DNA from: Burkholderia cenocepacia
Lineage (GTDB): Bacteria; Pseudomonadota; Gammaproteobacteria; Burkholderiales; Burkholderiaceae
NCBI RefSeq assembly: GCF_014211915.1
Contig: NZ_CP060040.1
Coordinates: 930,001-994,000 of the forward strand
DNA: 64,000 nucleotides
Direction of reading: 5' to 3'
Positions 10,822 to 20,426 of this stretch are shown piece after piece. The notes beneath the pieces are model-generated. The model saw only the letters and a program-made list of their open reading frames with translations. It searched no databases and was not told the DNA's origin. The position numbers were made by a program, and so were the translations under genes. How positions within the stretch are numbered: the stretch's first letter is position 1; every line of letters starts with the position of its first letter.

Positions 10822-12486
10822 GTGAACGACACCCCCGATCGCCCCGACGACCTTCCCGCCGATCCCGACCGCCGCCGTGTGCTCGGCGGCCTCGCCGCGC
10901 TCGGTGCCGGTGTCGCGCTCGCCGGCTGCGAAACCACCGCGGGCAACGCGCCGCGCTCGGCCGCCGACCTGCGCATCGACGAAGCGCTGCGCCAGCGCGT
11001 GCGCCACATCGTCGTGATCTATGCGGAAAATCGCAGCTTCGCGAACCTGTACGGCGATTTCCCGGGGGTACTTCATCCGCTGAGTGAAGTACGGCCCGAA
11101 CATGCGCAGCAGCTCGATCGCGACGGCAAGACGCCGCTGCCGGTGCTGCCGAAGATCTGGGGCGGGCTCGTGCCGCAGGCGCAGGAAGTGGACGGCAAGC
11201 GCTACGCGCTCGCGGAGCGCGACATCGACAAGCTGCCGAATGCGCCGTTCCGGATTACCGACGCGCAAGGCCAGCCGCTGCCGAACGGCGTGATCACGCG
11301 CGACCTGTGGCACCGCTTCTACCAGAACCAGATGCAGATCGCGGGCGGCCGCAACAACCAGTTCGCCGCATGGGCCGATTCGGGCGGCCTCGTGATGGGC
11401 CATTACCGCAATTCGGCCGACACGCTGCGGCTGTGGAATCTCGCGCGGCAATACACGCTGTGCGACAACTTCTTCATGGCGGCCTTCGGCGGTTCGTGGA
11501 TGAACCACATGTTCCTGATCTCCGCGCAGCCGCCGCTGTATCCGGACGCGCACAAGCATCCGCATGCGGCGAAGCTGCTGTCGAAGGTCGAAGGTGACGA
11601 CCCGACCGGCACGCGCCTGAAGCTCGCCGACGATTCGCCCGCGTCCGCGCTGGACGGCCCGCCGAAGTTCGCGGTCGATGGCCCGCTGACGCCGGACGGC
11701 TACGGCGTCAACACGATGGCGCCGCCGTACCAGCCGAGCTACGTGCCGCCGCCCGATCCGGGCAACGCCGCGTATGCGGACCCGGCCGACCATCGCGTGA
11801 TGCCGCCGCAGGGCTACGCGACGATCGGCGACCGCCTGTCGGAAAAGAACATCGACTGGGCGTGGTACAGCGGTGCGTGGCAGTACGCGCTCGAGCATCG
11901 CGACACCGGCACGGTGCCCGATTTCCAGTACCACCACCAGCCGTTCAACTACTTCGTGAACTACGCGCCGGGCACCGAAGCACGCCGCAAGCATCTGCGC
12001 GACGCGGGGCTCGGCGACGAGCCGTCGACCAACCATTTCATCGCCGACATCGACGCGGGCCGCCTGCCGGCCGTCACCTTCTACAAGCCGCAGGGCAACC
12101 TGAACATGCACGCGGGTTATGCGGACATCGAATCGGGCGACCGTCACATCGCGACCGTGATCGACCATATCCGGCGCGGGCCGCAATGGGAGAACACCGT
12201 GATCGTGATGACCCACGACGAAAACGGCGGCTGGTGGGATCACGTCGCGCCGCCAGTCGGCGACCGCTGGGGCCCCGGCTCGCGGATTCCGGCACTCGTG
12301 ATCTCGCCGTTCGCGAAAAAGGGCTTCGTCGATCACACGCTGTACGACACGAACTCGATCCTGCGCTTCATCAGCCGCGTGCACGGCCTCGCCCCGCTCG
12401 ACGGCGTGGTGCTGCGCAACAACGCGTTCGCCGCGCGTGGCGAGACGCCGCCGGGCGACCTGACGAACGCGCTCGATCTCGGCTGA
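10822..12486 (+). CDS. acpA: AcpA-like acid phosphatase / phosphoesterase
   Basis: Exported phosphoesterase of 554 residues in the superfamily that includes bacterial phospholipase C and Francisella AcpA. The N-terminus has DRRRVLGGLAALGAG followed by ALAGC, so both a Tat-like twin-Arg stretch and a lipobox are visible. Family motifs include IVVIYAENRSFANLYG (metal/nucleophile region near residue 70), NNQFAAWADSGG, AGYADIESGD and VIVMTHDENGGWWDHV near the C-terminus. It likely releases phosphate from organic esters in the periplasm. The GTG start has GAGGAG upstream. A Pho box lies 122 bases upstream, though oriented the other way. A phospholipase C role cannot be excluded. Confidence 0.88.
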   Translation: MNDTPDRPDDLPADPDRRRVLGGLAALGAGVALAGCETTAGNAPRSAADLRIDEALRQRVRHIVVIYAENRSFANLYGDFPGVLHPLSEVRPEHAQQLDRDGKTPLPVLPKIWGGLVPQAQEVDGKRYALAERDIDKLPNAPFRITDAQGQPLPNGVITRDLWHRFYQNQMQIAGGRNNQFAAWADSGGLVMGHYRNSADTLRLWNLARQYTLCDNFFMAAFGGSWMNHMFLISAQPPLYPDAHKHPHAAKLLSKVEGDDPTGTRLKLADDSPASALDGPPKFAVDGPLTPDGYGVNTMAPPYQPSYVPPPDPGNAAYADPADHRVMPPQGYATIGDRLSEKNIDWAWYSGAWQYALEHRDTGTVPDFQYHHQPFNYFVNYAPGTEARRKHLRDAGLGDEPSTNHFIADIDAGRLPAVTFYKPQGNLNMHAGYADIESGDRHIATVIDHIRRGPQWENTVIVMTHDENGGWWDHVAPPVGDRWGPGSRIPALVISPFAKKGFVDHTLYDTNSILRFISRVHGLAPLDGVVLRNNAFAARGETPPGDLTNALDLG

Positions 12487-12506
12487 CGACCAGTTGACTG
12501 CGGGAA

Positions 12507-12556
12507 ACGACGACGCCCCGGGCCATGCGATCGATGGCTCGGGGCGTCGTTCGTTT
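12507..12556 (+). terminator. terminator of acpA
   Basis: A long stem, ACGACGCCCCGGGCCAT against ATGGCTCGGGGCGTCGT with one G-T pair, tight loop, then TCGTTTC. It begins about 20 bases after the acpA stop. Confidence 0.75.
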
Positions 12557-12645
12557 CAGGGCCGGCGAGGCTACGCGGCGCTACGCAATGCGTCGCGCAT
12601 TTCGGTGCTCAGTGAGTGAATAGCGGCGCGCGCGACGCCCAAATG

Positions 12646-12686
12646 AAAACGTCCCGCCGCCGACGAGCAATGGCGGCGACGGGACG
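12646..12686 (-). terminator. terminator of pckG
   Basis: On the minus strand CGTCCCG (with further GC pairing and a one-base bulge) closes against CGGGACG and is followed directly by TTTT. It lies about 26 bases after the pckG stop. Confidence 0.7.
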
Positions 12687-12711
12687 CCAAAGACGATGAC
12701 GCTGCGTACCG

Positions 12712-14577
<1,866 letters not shown>

Positions 14578-15132
14578 GGGGATGTCTCCAGATTTATTGG
14601 GCGGGATGGGGATGCGGGGCGAGCCCGCGAGATGGGGAATGCGTGCGGAGCGCAGGAAGATACGGCGCGAGGACGGGACGCGCGAGCGGAGCGCGCGTCG
14701 ATGCCGCGATGCGTGCGAGAGAAGCTGAAGTCTCGTTAGAGGGTGCGAACGCGAGTTTCGCCATGCAAGCAACCTGCCATACAACTCCATGCCGGCCAGC
14801 ATACCATCGCCGTTATTGGGCGGGCGTTGCGTTGCAACAAGAAACAACTGTGACTGCGCGCCGGCATGCGCGTTGCAGACAGCTGCTTTTTACGGCGACG
14901 TTGTGCCCGCTTTGGGGACGAAACGAGCGCGACGACCGCCCCGCAAGGGTTTCGCTCGAGCGGCAATTTCAACCTGCCACTCGTCCGTATGCACAACGCT
15001 AACGCGGGTCGCACGAATTCGCGTTTTCGCTACTCAGGCAAACCCTGAATTAGGTTGTGTACACAAACATCCTGTCCGAATGCCCGTACGTCGTAAAAGT
15101 CGTGCGCGGATAACGTGCCGGGTTCGAGCAGA
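14578..15132 (-). other. pckG upstream region with a 12-bp palindrome
   Basis: About 555 bases with no supportable gene. A perfect palindrome TTGTGTACACAA lies at 15055-15066 and looks like a dimeric repressor site (GntR-type operators have this form); its regulator is unknown. It is about 480 bases from the pckG start, so a link to pckG is only a guess. Confidence 0.4.
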
Positions 15133-15133
15133 C

Positions 15134-15160
15134 AAAAAAACGCCAGCCCCGCGGGGCTGG
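15134..15160 (-). terminator. rho-independent terminator of aceA
   Basis: CCAGCCCCG directly followed by CGGGGCTGG, a perfect 9-bp stem, then CG and seven T on the minus strand. It lies 25 bases past the aceA stop and is the cleanest intrinsic terminator in the window. Confidence 0.9.
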
Positions 15161-15185
15161 TGTCGTGTTGCGGGTCCGACGACGA

Positions 15186-16769
15186 TCAGAACTGATTCAT
15201 CGTGTTGTCCTTGCCCGCTGCCTTCAGCGCCGCTTCGCCGCTGAAGTATTCCTTGTGGTCGTCGCCGATGTCCGAACCCGACATGTTCTGGTGCTTCACG
15301 CACGCGATGCCCTGGCGGATTTCCTTGCGCTGCACGCCTGCCACGTAGCCGAGCATGCCCTGGTCGCCGAAGTATTCCTTGGCCAGGTTGTCGGTCGACA
15401 GCGCTGCCGTGTGGTACGTCGGCAGCGTGATCAGGTGGTGGAAGATGCCTGCTTCACGCGATGCATCGGCCTGGAACGTACGGATCTTCTCGTCGGCGAG
15501 CTTGGCCAGTTCGGTTTCGTCGTATTCGACGCTCATCAGCTGCGCACGGTCGTAAGCCGACACGTCCTTGCCTTCGGCCTTCATCGCGTCGTACGCCTGC
15601 TGGCGGAAGTTCAGCGTCCAGTTGAACGACGGGCTGTTGTTGTACACCAGCTTCGCGTTCGGGATCACCTTGCGGATCTCGCTGACCATGCCGCCGATCT
15701 GTGCGATATGCGGTTTTTCGGTTTCGATCCACAGCAGGTCGGCGCCGTTCTGCAGCGACGTGATGCAGTCGAGCACGCAACGCGCTTCGCCCGTGCCGGC
15801 GCGGAACTGGAACAGGTTGCTCGGCAGGCGCTTCGGACGCAGCAGCTTGCCGTCGCGCTTGATGACGACGTCACCGTTGCCCAGTTGGTCGGCCGACAGT
15901 TCCTCGCAATCGAGGAACGAGTTGTATTGATCGCCCAGGTCGCCCGGCTGGTTCGTCACGGCGATCTGCTTGGTCAGGCCGGCGCCCAGCGAATCGGTAC
16001 GGGCGACGATGATGCCGTCGTCCACGCCCAGCTCCAGGAATGCGTAGCGAATCGCGCGGATCTTCGCGAGGAAGTCTTCGTGCGGCACCGTGACCTTGCC
16101 GTCCTGGTGGCCGCACTGCTTCTCGTCCGACACCTGGTTTTCGATCTGGATGCAGCACGCGCCCGCTTCGATGAACTGCTTGGCCAGCAGGTAGGTCGCT
16201 TCCGCGTTGCCGAAGCCGGCGTCGATGTCGGCGATGATCGGCACGACGTGCGTGACGTGGTTGTCGATCTTTTGCTGGATCGCGGCCTTGGCGGTCGCGT
16301 CCTTCGCGGCATCCAGCTCGCGGAACAGGCCGCCCAGCTCACGGGCGTCGGCCTGGCGCAGGAACGTGTACAGCTCGCGGATCAGCGCGCTGACCGAGGT
16401 CTTTTCGTGCATCGACTGGTCCGGCAGCGGGCCGAATTCCGAACGCAGCGCGGCGACCATCCAGCCCGACAGGTACAGGTAGCGGCGTTCGGTGCTGTTG
16501 AAGTGCTTCTTGATGGAAATCATCTTCTGCTGGCCGATGAAGCCGTGCCAGCAACCCAGCGACTGCGTGTACTTGGACGGATCGGCATCGTACGCGGCCA
16601 TGTCGGCGCGCATGATCTTCGCGGTGTACTTCGCGATGTCCAGGCCGGTCTTGAACTTGTTCTGGGCACGCATGCGGGCCGCATACTCGGGGCTGATGGC
16701 GTTCCACGCGCTGCCGTGGTTTTCCTTCAAGCCAGCCACTGCCTTGATGTCGTCTTGATATTGGGACAT
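15186..16769 (-). CDS. aceA: isocitrate lyase
   Basis: Cleaves isocitrate to glyoxylate and succinate, the entry to the glyoxylate shunt. At 527 residues it belongs to the long form seen in Burkholderia and Pseudomonas, with extra segments compared with the ~434-residue E. coli enzyme. The active-site loop is KQCGH (217-221) with catalytic Cys219; IADIDAGFGN binds metal at about 178-187; the C-terminal part contains the NNSPSFNW substrate loop. The ATG at 16769 has AGGAG six bases upstream. Malate synthase is not adjacent. A 14-bp palindrome about 120 bases upstream is a probable operator. Confidence 0.97.
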   Translation of the reverse strand: MSQYQDDIKAVAGLKENHGSAWNAISPEYAARMRAQNKFKTGLDIAKYTAKIMRADMAAYDADPSKYTQSLGCWHGFIGQQKMISIKKHFNSTERRYLYLSGWMVAALRSEFGPLPDQSMHEKTSVSALIRELYTFLRQADARELGGLFRELDAAKDATAKAAIQQKIDNHVTHVVPIIADIDAGFGNAEATYLLAKQFIEAGACCIQIENQVSDEKQCGHQDGKVTVPHEDFLAKIRAIRYAFLELGVDDGIIVARTDSLGAGLTKQIAVTNQPGDLGDQYNSFLDCEELSADQLGNGDVVIKRDGKLLRPKRLPSNLFQFRAGTGEARCVLDCITSLQNGADLLWIETEKPHIAQIGGMVSEIRKVIPNAKLVYNNSPSFNWTLNFRQQAYDAMKAEGKDVSAYDRAQLMSVEYDETELAKLADEKIRTFQADASREAGIFHHLITLPTYHTAALSTDNLAKEYFGDQGMLGYVAGVQRKEIRQGIACVKHQNMSGSDIGDDHKEYFSGEAALKAAGKDNTMNQF

Positions 16770-16884
16770 GTCTATCTCCTGGGAACGAAGCGCATTTGAG
16801 TAAAGGTTTCAGCGTGCCCGCCGCGTGTGACGAAGCGAACTGCATGGACTCAATAGTAATCCCGCCCAGCGAAATTTCGGTCAA

Positions 16885-16898
16885 GTCTTATATAAGAC
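16885..16898 (-). promoter_or_regulatory. palindromic operator candidate upstream of aceA
   Basis: GTCTTATATAAGAC is a perfect 14-bp palindrome, followed on the plus strand by a partial repeat (ATAAGATATAA). It stands in an AT-rich pocket 116 bases upstream of the aceA ATG. The form suggests a dimeric regulator of carbon metabolism, and the core could also overlap a -10 element. I cannot assign the protein. Confidence 0.5.
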
Positions 16899-17085
16899 AT
16901 AAGATATAAATTTTCGTTATTTTTCAATGAGATAGTCACGCGTTTTTGCGATGCAAAACACGGTTTCAAGCGGCGGTAAAACGTGGCGGCAGGAATTTCG
17001 CGCGACTTCCGCAATATGAAATGCCCTTTCGGCTGCTGAAGAATGAGCACGCGTCGACAAGGCGGGGCAACGACGGCCACTCCCC

Positions 17086-17116
17086 TTTGTCATGGTTATG
17101 ACAAAACGTCTATACT
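17086..17116 (+). promoter_or_regulatory. promoter with overlapping operator before the ybaK-like gene
   Basis: TTGTCA (17087-17092), 18 bases, TATACT (17111-17116) is a good sigma-70 promoter. Its -35 lies inside a perfect inverted repeat TTTGTCAT-GGTT-ATGACAAA (17086-17105), the arrangement expected for a repressor site. The YheO-type regulator encoded in the operon is the obvious candidate ligand. Confidence 0.6.
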
Positions 17117-17173
17117 TGGACGATTCTTTGAGCCACGCATATCGACGCATTGGCCTGCCCGCCCCGGAGCGAC

Positions 17174-18217
17174 ATGAACGACTCTTCCGTTTTCGACACG
17201 CTGTGCGAACTGCTGAATACATCCGGCGCGCGTTTCCGCGTGCTCGAGCATCCGGCGGAAGGCAAATCCGACGCGATCGCCGCACTGCGCGGCACCCGCC
17301 CCGAACAGGGCGCGAAGGCAATGCTCTGCACGTTCAAGGATGGCGGCGACACCACCGCGCTCGCGGTGATTCCCGGGCACCTGAAAATCGACTTCCGCAA
17401 GGTCGCCGATGCGGTGGGCCGGCGCAAGGCGACGCTCGCGTCGCCTGACGTCGCGGCCGCCGTCACGCGCTGCGTGATGGGTGCCGTGCCGCCGTTCGTA
17501 TTCGATGCGAACGTGACGCTCGTGGTCGATCCCGCGCTGGTCGAGCGCAACACCGAGATCGCGTTCAACGCCGGCCGCCTCGACCGCTCGGTCGTGCTCG
17601 ACGCGGCCGACTATGTCCGGATCGCGCGCCCGCTGCTGGTCGACATCACGCGGCCCGAAACGACCGACACACCCGCCCCCAGGACCACGCATGAGCACGA
17701 ACCGCAAAGCGCTGCCGTCGGAGCAGGCGTCGCTGATCGAACAGGTACAGCGCATCGCCGAAGGACTCGGCGAGATGTTCGCGCCGTTCACCGAGGTCGT
17801 CGTGCACGACCTCCGCACGCCGGAGCACGCGATCCTCGCGATCCACAACAACCTGTCCGGCCGCGCGGTCGGCGATCCCGCGACCGAACTCGGCCTCGCC
17901 CGCATCGCCGACGACGATTTCCCGCAGGTGCTCGCGAACTACCCGAACCGCTTCGCCGACGGCCGCACCGCGAAAAGCACGTCGATCGGCATCAAGGATT
18001 CGAGCGGGCGCTACGTCGCCGCGCTGTGCCTGAACGCCGACGTCACGCTGTTCCGCGGCTTCCAGGGCATGCTGAACCAGTTCTGCCGCACCGATGGCGA
18101 GACCGTCGTCGAGACGCTGGACCCGGCCGGCGCGGACGCGATCCGGCAGCGCATCGACGCATTCGCGACGCGCCTCGCGACGACGCCGCGCGAGCTGAAG
18201 ACCGACCAGCGCCGTGA
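17174..18217 (+). CDS. YbaK/EbsC-family protein, open frame runs into next gene
   Basis: The first ~165 codons form a YbaK/prolyl-tRNA synthetase-associated domain (trans-editing of mischarged tRNA), with GAKAMLCTFKDGG around the conserved lysine, VIPGHLKIDFRKVADAVG and PPFVFDANVTLVVDPALVERNTEIAFNAGR. After about 17680 the translation becomes Arg-rich and out of character, because the frame stays open by chance through the whole yheO-like gene. A stop in the -1 frame at 17692-17694 would give a classic ATGA overlap with the next start, so one missing base near the C run at 17676-17681 would explain the odd 3' end. GGAG precedes the ATG. It is first gene of a three-gene operon. The domain is secure, the end is not. 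Confidence 0.7.
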   Translation: MNDSSVFDTLCELLNTSGARFRVLEHPAEGKSDAIAALRGTRPEQGAKAMLCTFKDGGDTTALAVIPGHLKIDFRKVADAVGRRKATLASPDVAAAVTRCVMGAVPPFVFDANVTLVVDPALVERNTEIAFNAGRLDRSVVLDAADYVRIARPLLVDITRPETTDTPAPRTTHEHEPQSAAVGAGVADRTGTAHRRRTRRDVRAVHRGRRARPPHAGARDPRDPQQPVRPRGRRSRDRTRPRPHRRRRFPAGARELPEPLRRRPHREKHVDRHQGFERALRRRAVPERRRHAVPRLPGHAEPVLPHRWRDRRRDAGPGRRGRDPAAHRRIRDAPRDDAARAEDRPAP

Positions 18218-18329
18218 ACTGATGCAGACGCTGAAGGCCGACGGCTTCCTCGAGGTGCGCCGCGCGATGGAGATCGTGTCGCAGCATCTCGGCGTGTCGC
18301 GCGCGACCGTCTACAACGACGCGAAGTGA
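17691..18329 (+). CDS. YheO-type PAS/HTH transcriptional regulator
   Basis: A 212-residue DNA-binding regulator. The N-terminal ~120 residues match the YheO-like PAS domain (FTEVVVHDLRTPEHAILAIHNNLSGR, STSIGIKDSSGRYVAALCLN), which probably binds a small molecule. The C-terminus has a helix-turn-helix that ends RRAMEIVSQHLGVSRATVYNDAK. ATG at 17691 is preferred over an upstream in-frame start because residues match the family from there. It sits between a YbaK-like deacylase and a PLP dehydratase, so it probably controls this operon in response to the amino acid that the dehydratase consumes. This is inference from context. Confidence 0.88.
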   Translation: MSTNRKALPSEQASLIEQVQRIAEGLGEMFAPFTEVVVHDLRTPEHAILAIHNNLSGRAVGDPATELGLARIADDDFPQVLANYPNRFADGRTAKSTSIGIKDSSGRYVAALCLNADVTLFRGFQGMLNQFCRTDGETVVETLDPAGADAIRQRIDAFATRLATTPRELKTDQRRELMQTLKADGFLEVRRAMEIVSQHLGVSRATVYNDAK

Positions 18330-18395
18330 CGCCGCGCGTCCGGTATTGCCGTTTTGAGTTTCCCGTTGACTGACCTTTTCGACTCTCGAGCGACC

Positions 18396-19370
18396 ATGAA
18401 TTCTCCGACTCTCCCTACGTACGACGACGTCGTCGCCGCCGCGGCCCGGCTCGAAGGCCATGCGCACCGCACGCCGGTGATGACGTCGCGGACGATCGAC
18501 GACGCGCTCGGCGCGCAGGTGTTCTTCAAGTGCGAGAACCTGCAGCGCATGGGCGCCTTCAAGTTCCGCGGCGCGTTCAACGCACTGTCGCGCTTCAACG
18601 CGGAACAGCGCCGTCACGGCGTCGTCGCGTTCTCGTCGGGCAACCATGCGCAGGCGGTCGCGCTGTCGGCGCGCATCCTCGGCATTCCCGCGACGATCGT
18701 GATGCCGCAGGACGCGCCGGCCGCGAAGATGGCCGCGACACGCGGCTACGGCGGCAATGTCGTGACCTACGACCGCTATACCGAGGATCGCGAGCAGATC
18801 GGGCGCGATCTCGCGGAAAAGCATGGGCTCACGCTGGTTCCGCCCTACGATCACCCTGACGTGATCGCCGGCCAGGGCACCGCGGCCAAGGAACTGTTCG
18901 ACGAAGTCGGCCCGCTCGACGCGGTGTTCACGCCGCTCGGCGGCGGCGGGTTGCTGTCGGGCACCGCGCTCGCCACGCGCGCGCTGTCGCCGCACGCGAA
19001 GCTGTACGGCGTCGAGCCGGAAGCCGGCAACGACGCCCAGCAATCGTTCCGGTCCGGCACGATCGTGCATATCGACACACCGCGCACGATCGCCGACGGC
19101 GCGCAGACGCAGCACCTCGGCAACCTGACGTTCCCGATCCTGCGCCGCGACGTCGACGACATCCTGACCGCGACGGACGCGGAACTGGTCGAGTCCATGC
19201 GTTTCTTCGCCACGCGGATGAAGATCGTCGTCGAGCCGACCGGCTGCCTGTCGTTCGCCGCCGTGCGGCGGATGAAGGATGCGCTGCAGGGCAAGCGCGT
19301 CGGCGTGGTGATCAGCGGCGGCAACGTCGATCTCGAGAACTTCTGCGCGCTGGTGTCGGCGCCCGCCTGA
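18396..19370 (+). CDS. threo-3-hydroxy-L-aspartate ammonia-lyase-type PLP dehydratase
   Basis: Fold-type II PLP enzyme of 324 residues. The Schiff-base lysine is Lys56 in GAFKFRGAFNAL; SSGNHAQAVALSA binds the cofactor ring and the phosphate loop is GGGGLLSG. No regulatory ACT domain follows, and the length fits the catabolic threonine dehydratase / serine racemase / hydroxyaspartate dehydratase group. The operon with YheO and YbaK-like genes favours a hydroxyaspartate or serine/threonine detoxifying role, which would remove amino acids that are also mischarged onto tRNA. The ATG at 18396 is where similarity begins. The precise substrate is uncertain. Confidence 0.85.
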   Translation: MNSPTLPTYDDVVAAAARLEGHAHRTPVMTSRTIDDALGAQVFFKCENLQRMGAFKFRGAFNALSRFNAEQRRHGVVAFSSGNHAQAVALSARILGIPATIVMPQDAPAAKMAATRGYGGNVVTYDRYTEDREQIGRDLAEKHGLTLVPPYDHPDVIAGQGTAAKELFDEVGPLDAVFTPLGGGGLLSGTALATRALSPHAKLYGVEPEAGNDAQQSFRSGTIVHIDTPRTIADGAQTQHLGNLTFPILRRDVDDILTATDAELVESMRFFATRMKIVVEPTGCLSFAAVRRMKDALQGKRVGVVISGGNVDLENFCALVSAPA

Positions 19371-19485
19371 CCGTCGCGGCGCGCATGAAGATCCTGTCAT
19401 GCGTGCCGCCGCCCCTTCACGGCGCGTTTAGTTTCGCGCCCTAGACTGATTACGTCGTCCTGAATTCAGTCGTGAAGGAGTCGCC

Positions 19486-19734
19486 ATGAATACGCACGCG
19501 ATCGCCGCCGCCGCCCTCGCGGCCGCCTCCCTGCCGGCGTTCGCTCAACCGGATGTGACGTCATCCGGTTTTCCCGCCGCCGCGCCTCACCCCGCAGCCG
19601 GGCAAGCAGTGCACCGTTCGCCCGCCGCGTTGCCGCCCGCCGGCTTCGTGCTCGCGAAGATCGATCAGAACAATACGCCGCCCGATCGCGGCGGCGACCC
19701 GGGCGGCCGCGCGCATGGCGGCACGCACATGTAA
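19486..19734 (+). CDS. small exported protein of unknown function
   Basis: An 82-residue protein I do not recognise. AAGGAG stands seven bases before the ATG. Residues 1-20 form a signal peptide ending LPAFA|Q; the mature part is rich in Pro, Ala, Gly and His, with little predicted structure, and ends in a His/Gly tail. It is probably periplasmic or secreted and monocistronic. Confidence 0.6.
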   Translation: MNTHAIAAAALAAASLPAFAQPDVTSSGFPAAAPHPAAGQAVHRSPAALPPAGFVLAKIDQNNTPPDRGGDPGGRAHGGTHM

Positions 19735-19994
19735 CGACGCGCCGCCGCGGCATTCAGAACGAACGTCGGCAGCGACGGACCACGGGTGCCGTGGAGATCG
19801 TCGGTGCGCCGCTGCCGTGCGCTGTCGATCGTCCCCGGTGGCGGAATCAGCCAGTCGCGCCCGGCGCGAAGTCACGCGCTCGACCCGCCGGTTTCATCAG
19901 ACGTGAAACGTTGTACCGTCGGGAGAGCGCGAGCGAATCCGGCACTCCGCCGCCGGACAATGACGTTTTTTTACATCCCCACCCGGCCGCACGA

Positions 19995-20023
19995 TTGACG
20001 CGCCGGAGGGCGCGCCATTACCC
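19995..20023 (+). promoter_or_regulatory. sigma-70 promoter for the cobalamin riboswitch
   Basis: TTGACG, 17 bases, TTACCC. Transcription would begin near 20029, right at the first riboswitch bases. Confidence 0.6.
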
Positions 20024-20029
20024 TTGCGC

Positions 20030-20198
20030 GCTGATGGTTCCCGGAGACGGGATCAAAAGGGAACGCAGGCGAGGCAACGCCTCGAAGCTGCGGCTGCCCC
20101 CGCAACTGTGAGCGGCGAATCCGTGCCACCGCATGCCACTGGGAAACCGGGAAGGCCCGCACGGACGACGACCCGCGAGCCAGGAGACCTGCCATCGA
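20030..20198 (+). ncRNA. cobalamin (AdoCbl/B12) riboswitch
   Basis: The conserved core is present in order: GGTTCCCGGAGACGGGATC at the 5' stem, GGGAACGCAGGCGAGGC, GCTGCCCCCGCAACTG, the GCCACTGGGAAACCGGGAAGG junction at about 20134, and the B12 box GCGAGCCAGGAGACCTGCC near 20175-20193. It precedes a BtuB-type receptor and should switch it off when cobalamin is plentiful. The GC-rich stretch to 20270 probably holds the expression platform. Confidence 0.95.
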
Positions 20199-20426
20199 CC
20201 CGAGGTCCAGCAGCCGCACCGGGCGGGGTGTCCCGATGCGCCAGGCGCCGCCCCCGGCGGCCGCCCGTTGCATGGACGACCCGACCTCAGGATCCGTCAG
20301 ATGTCCATCGTTCCCGAATCCGCTTCCCGACCGGAAGCGTCGCACCGACACGCCGTCGGCATGCGCCCCTTGCCCGCCCTCGGCTCACGATCGCCGTACA
20401 CGCCACACGCTTGGTCCCGCTGTCTC

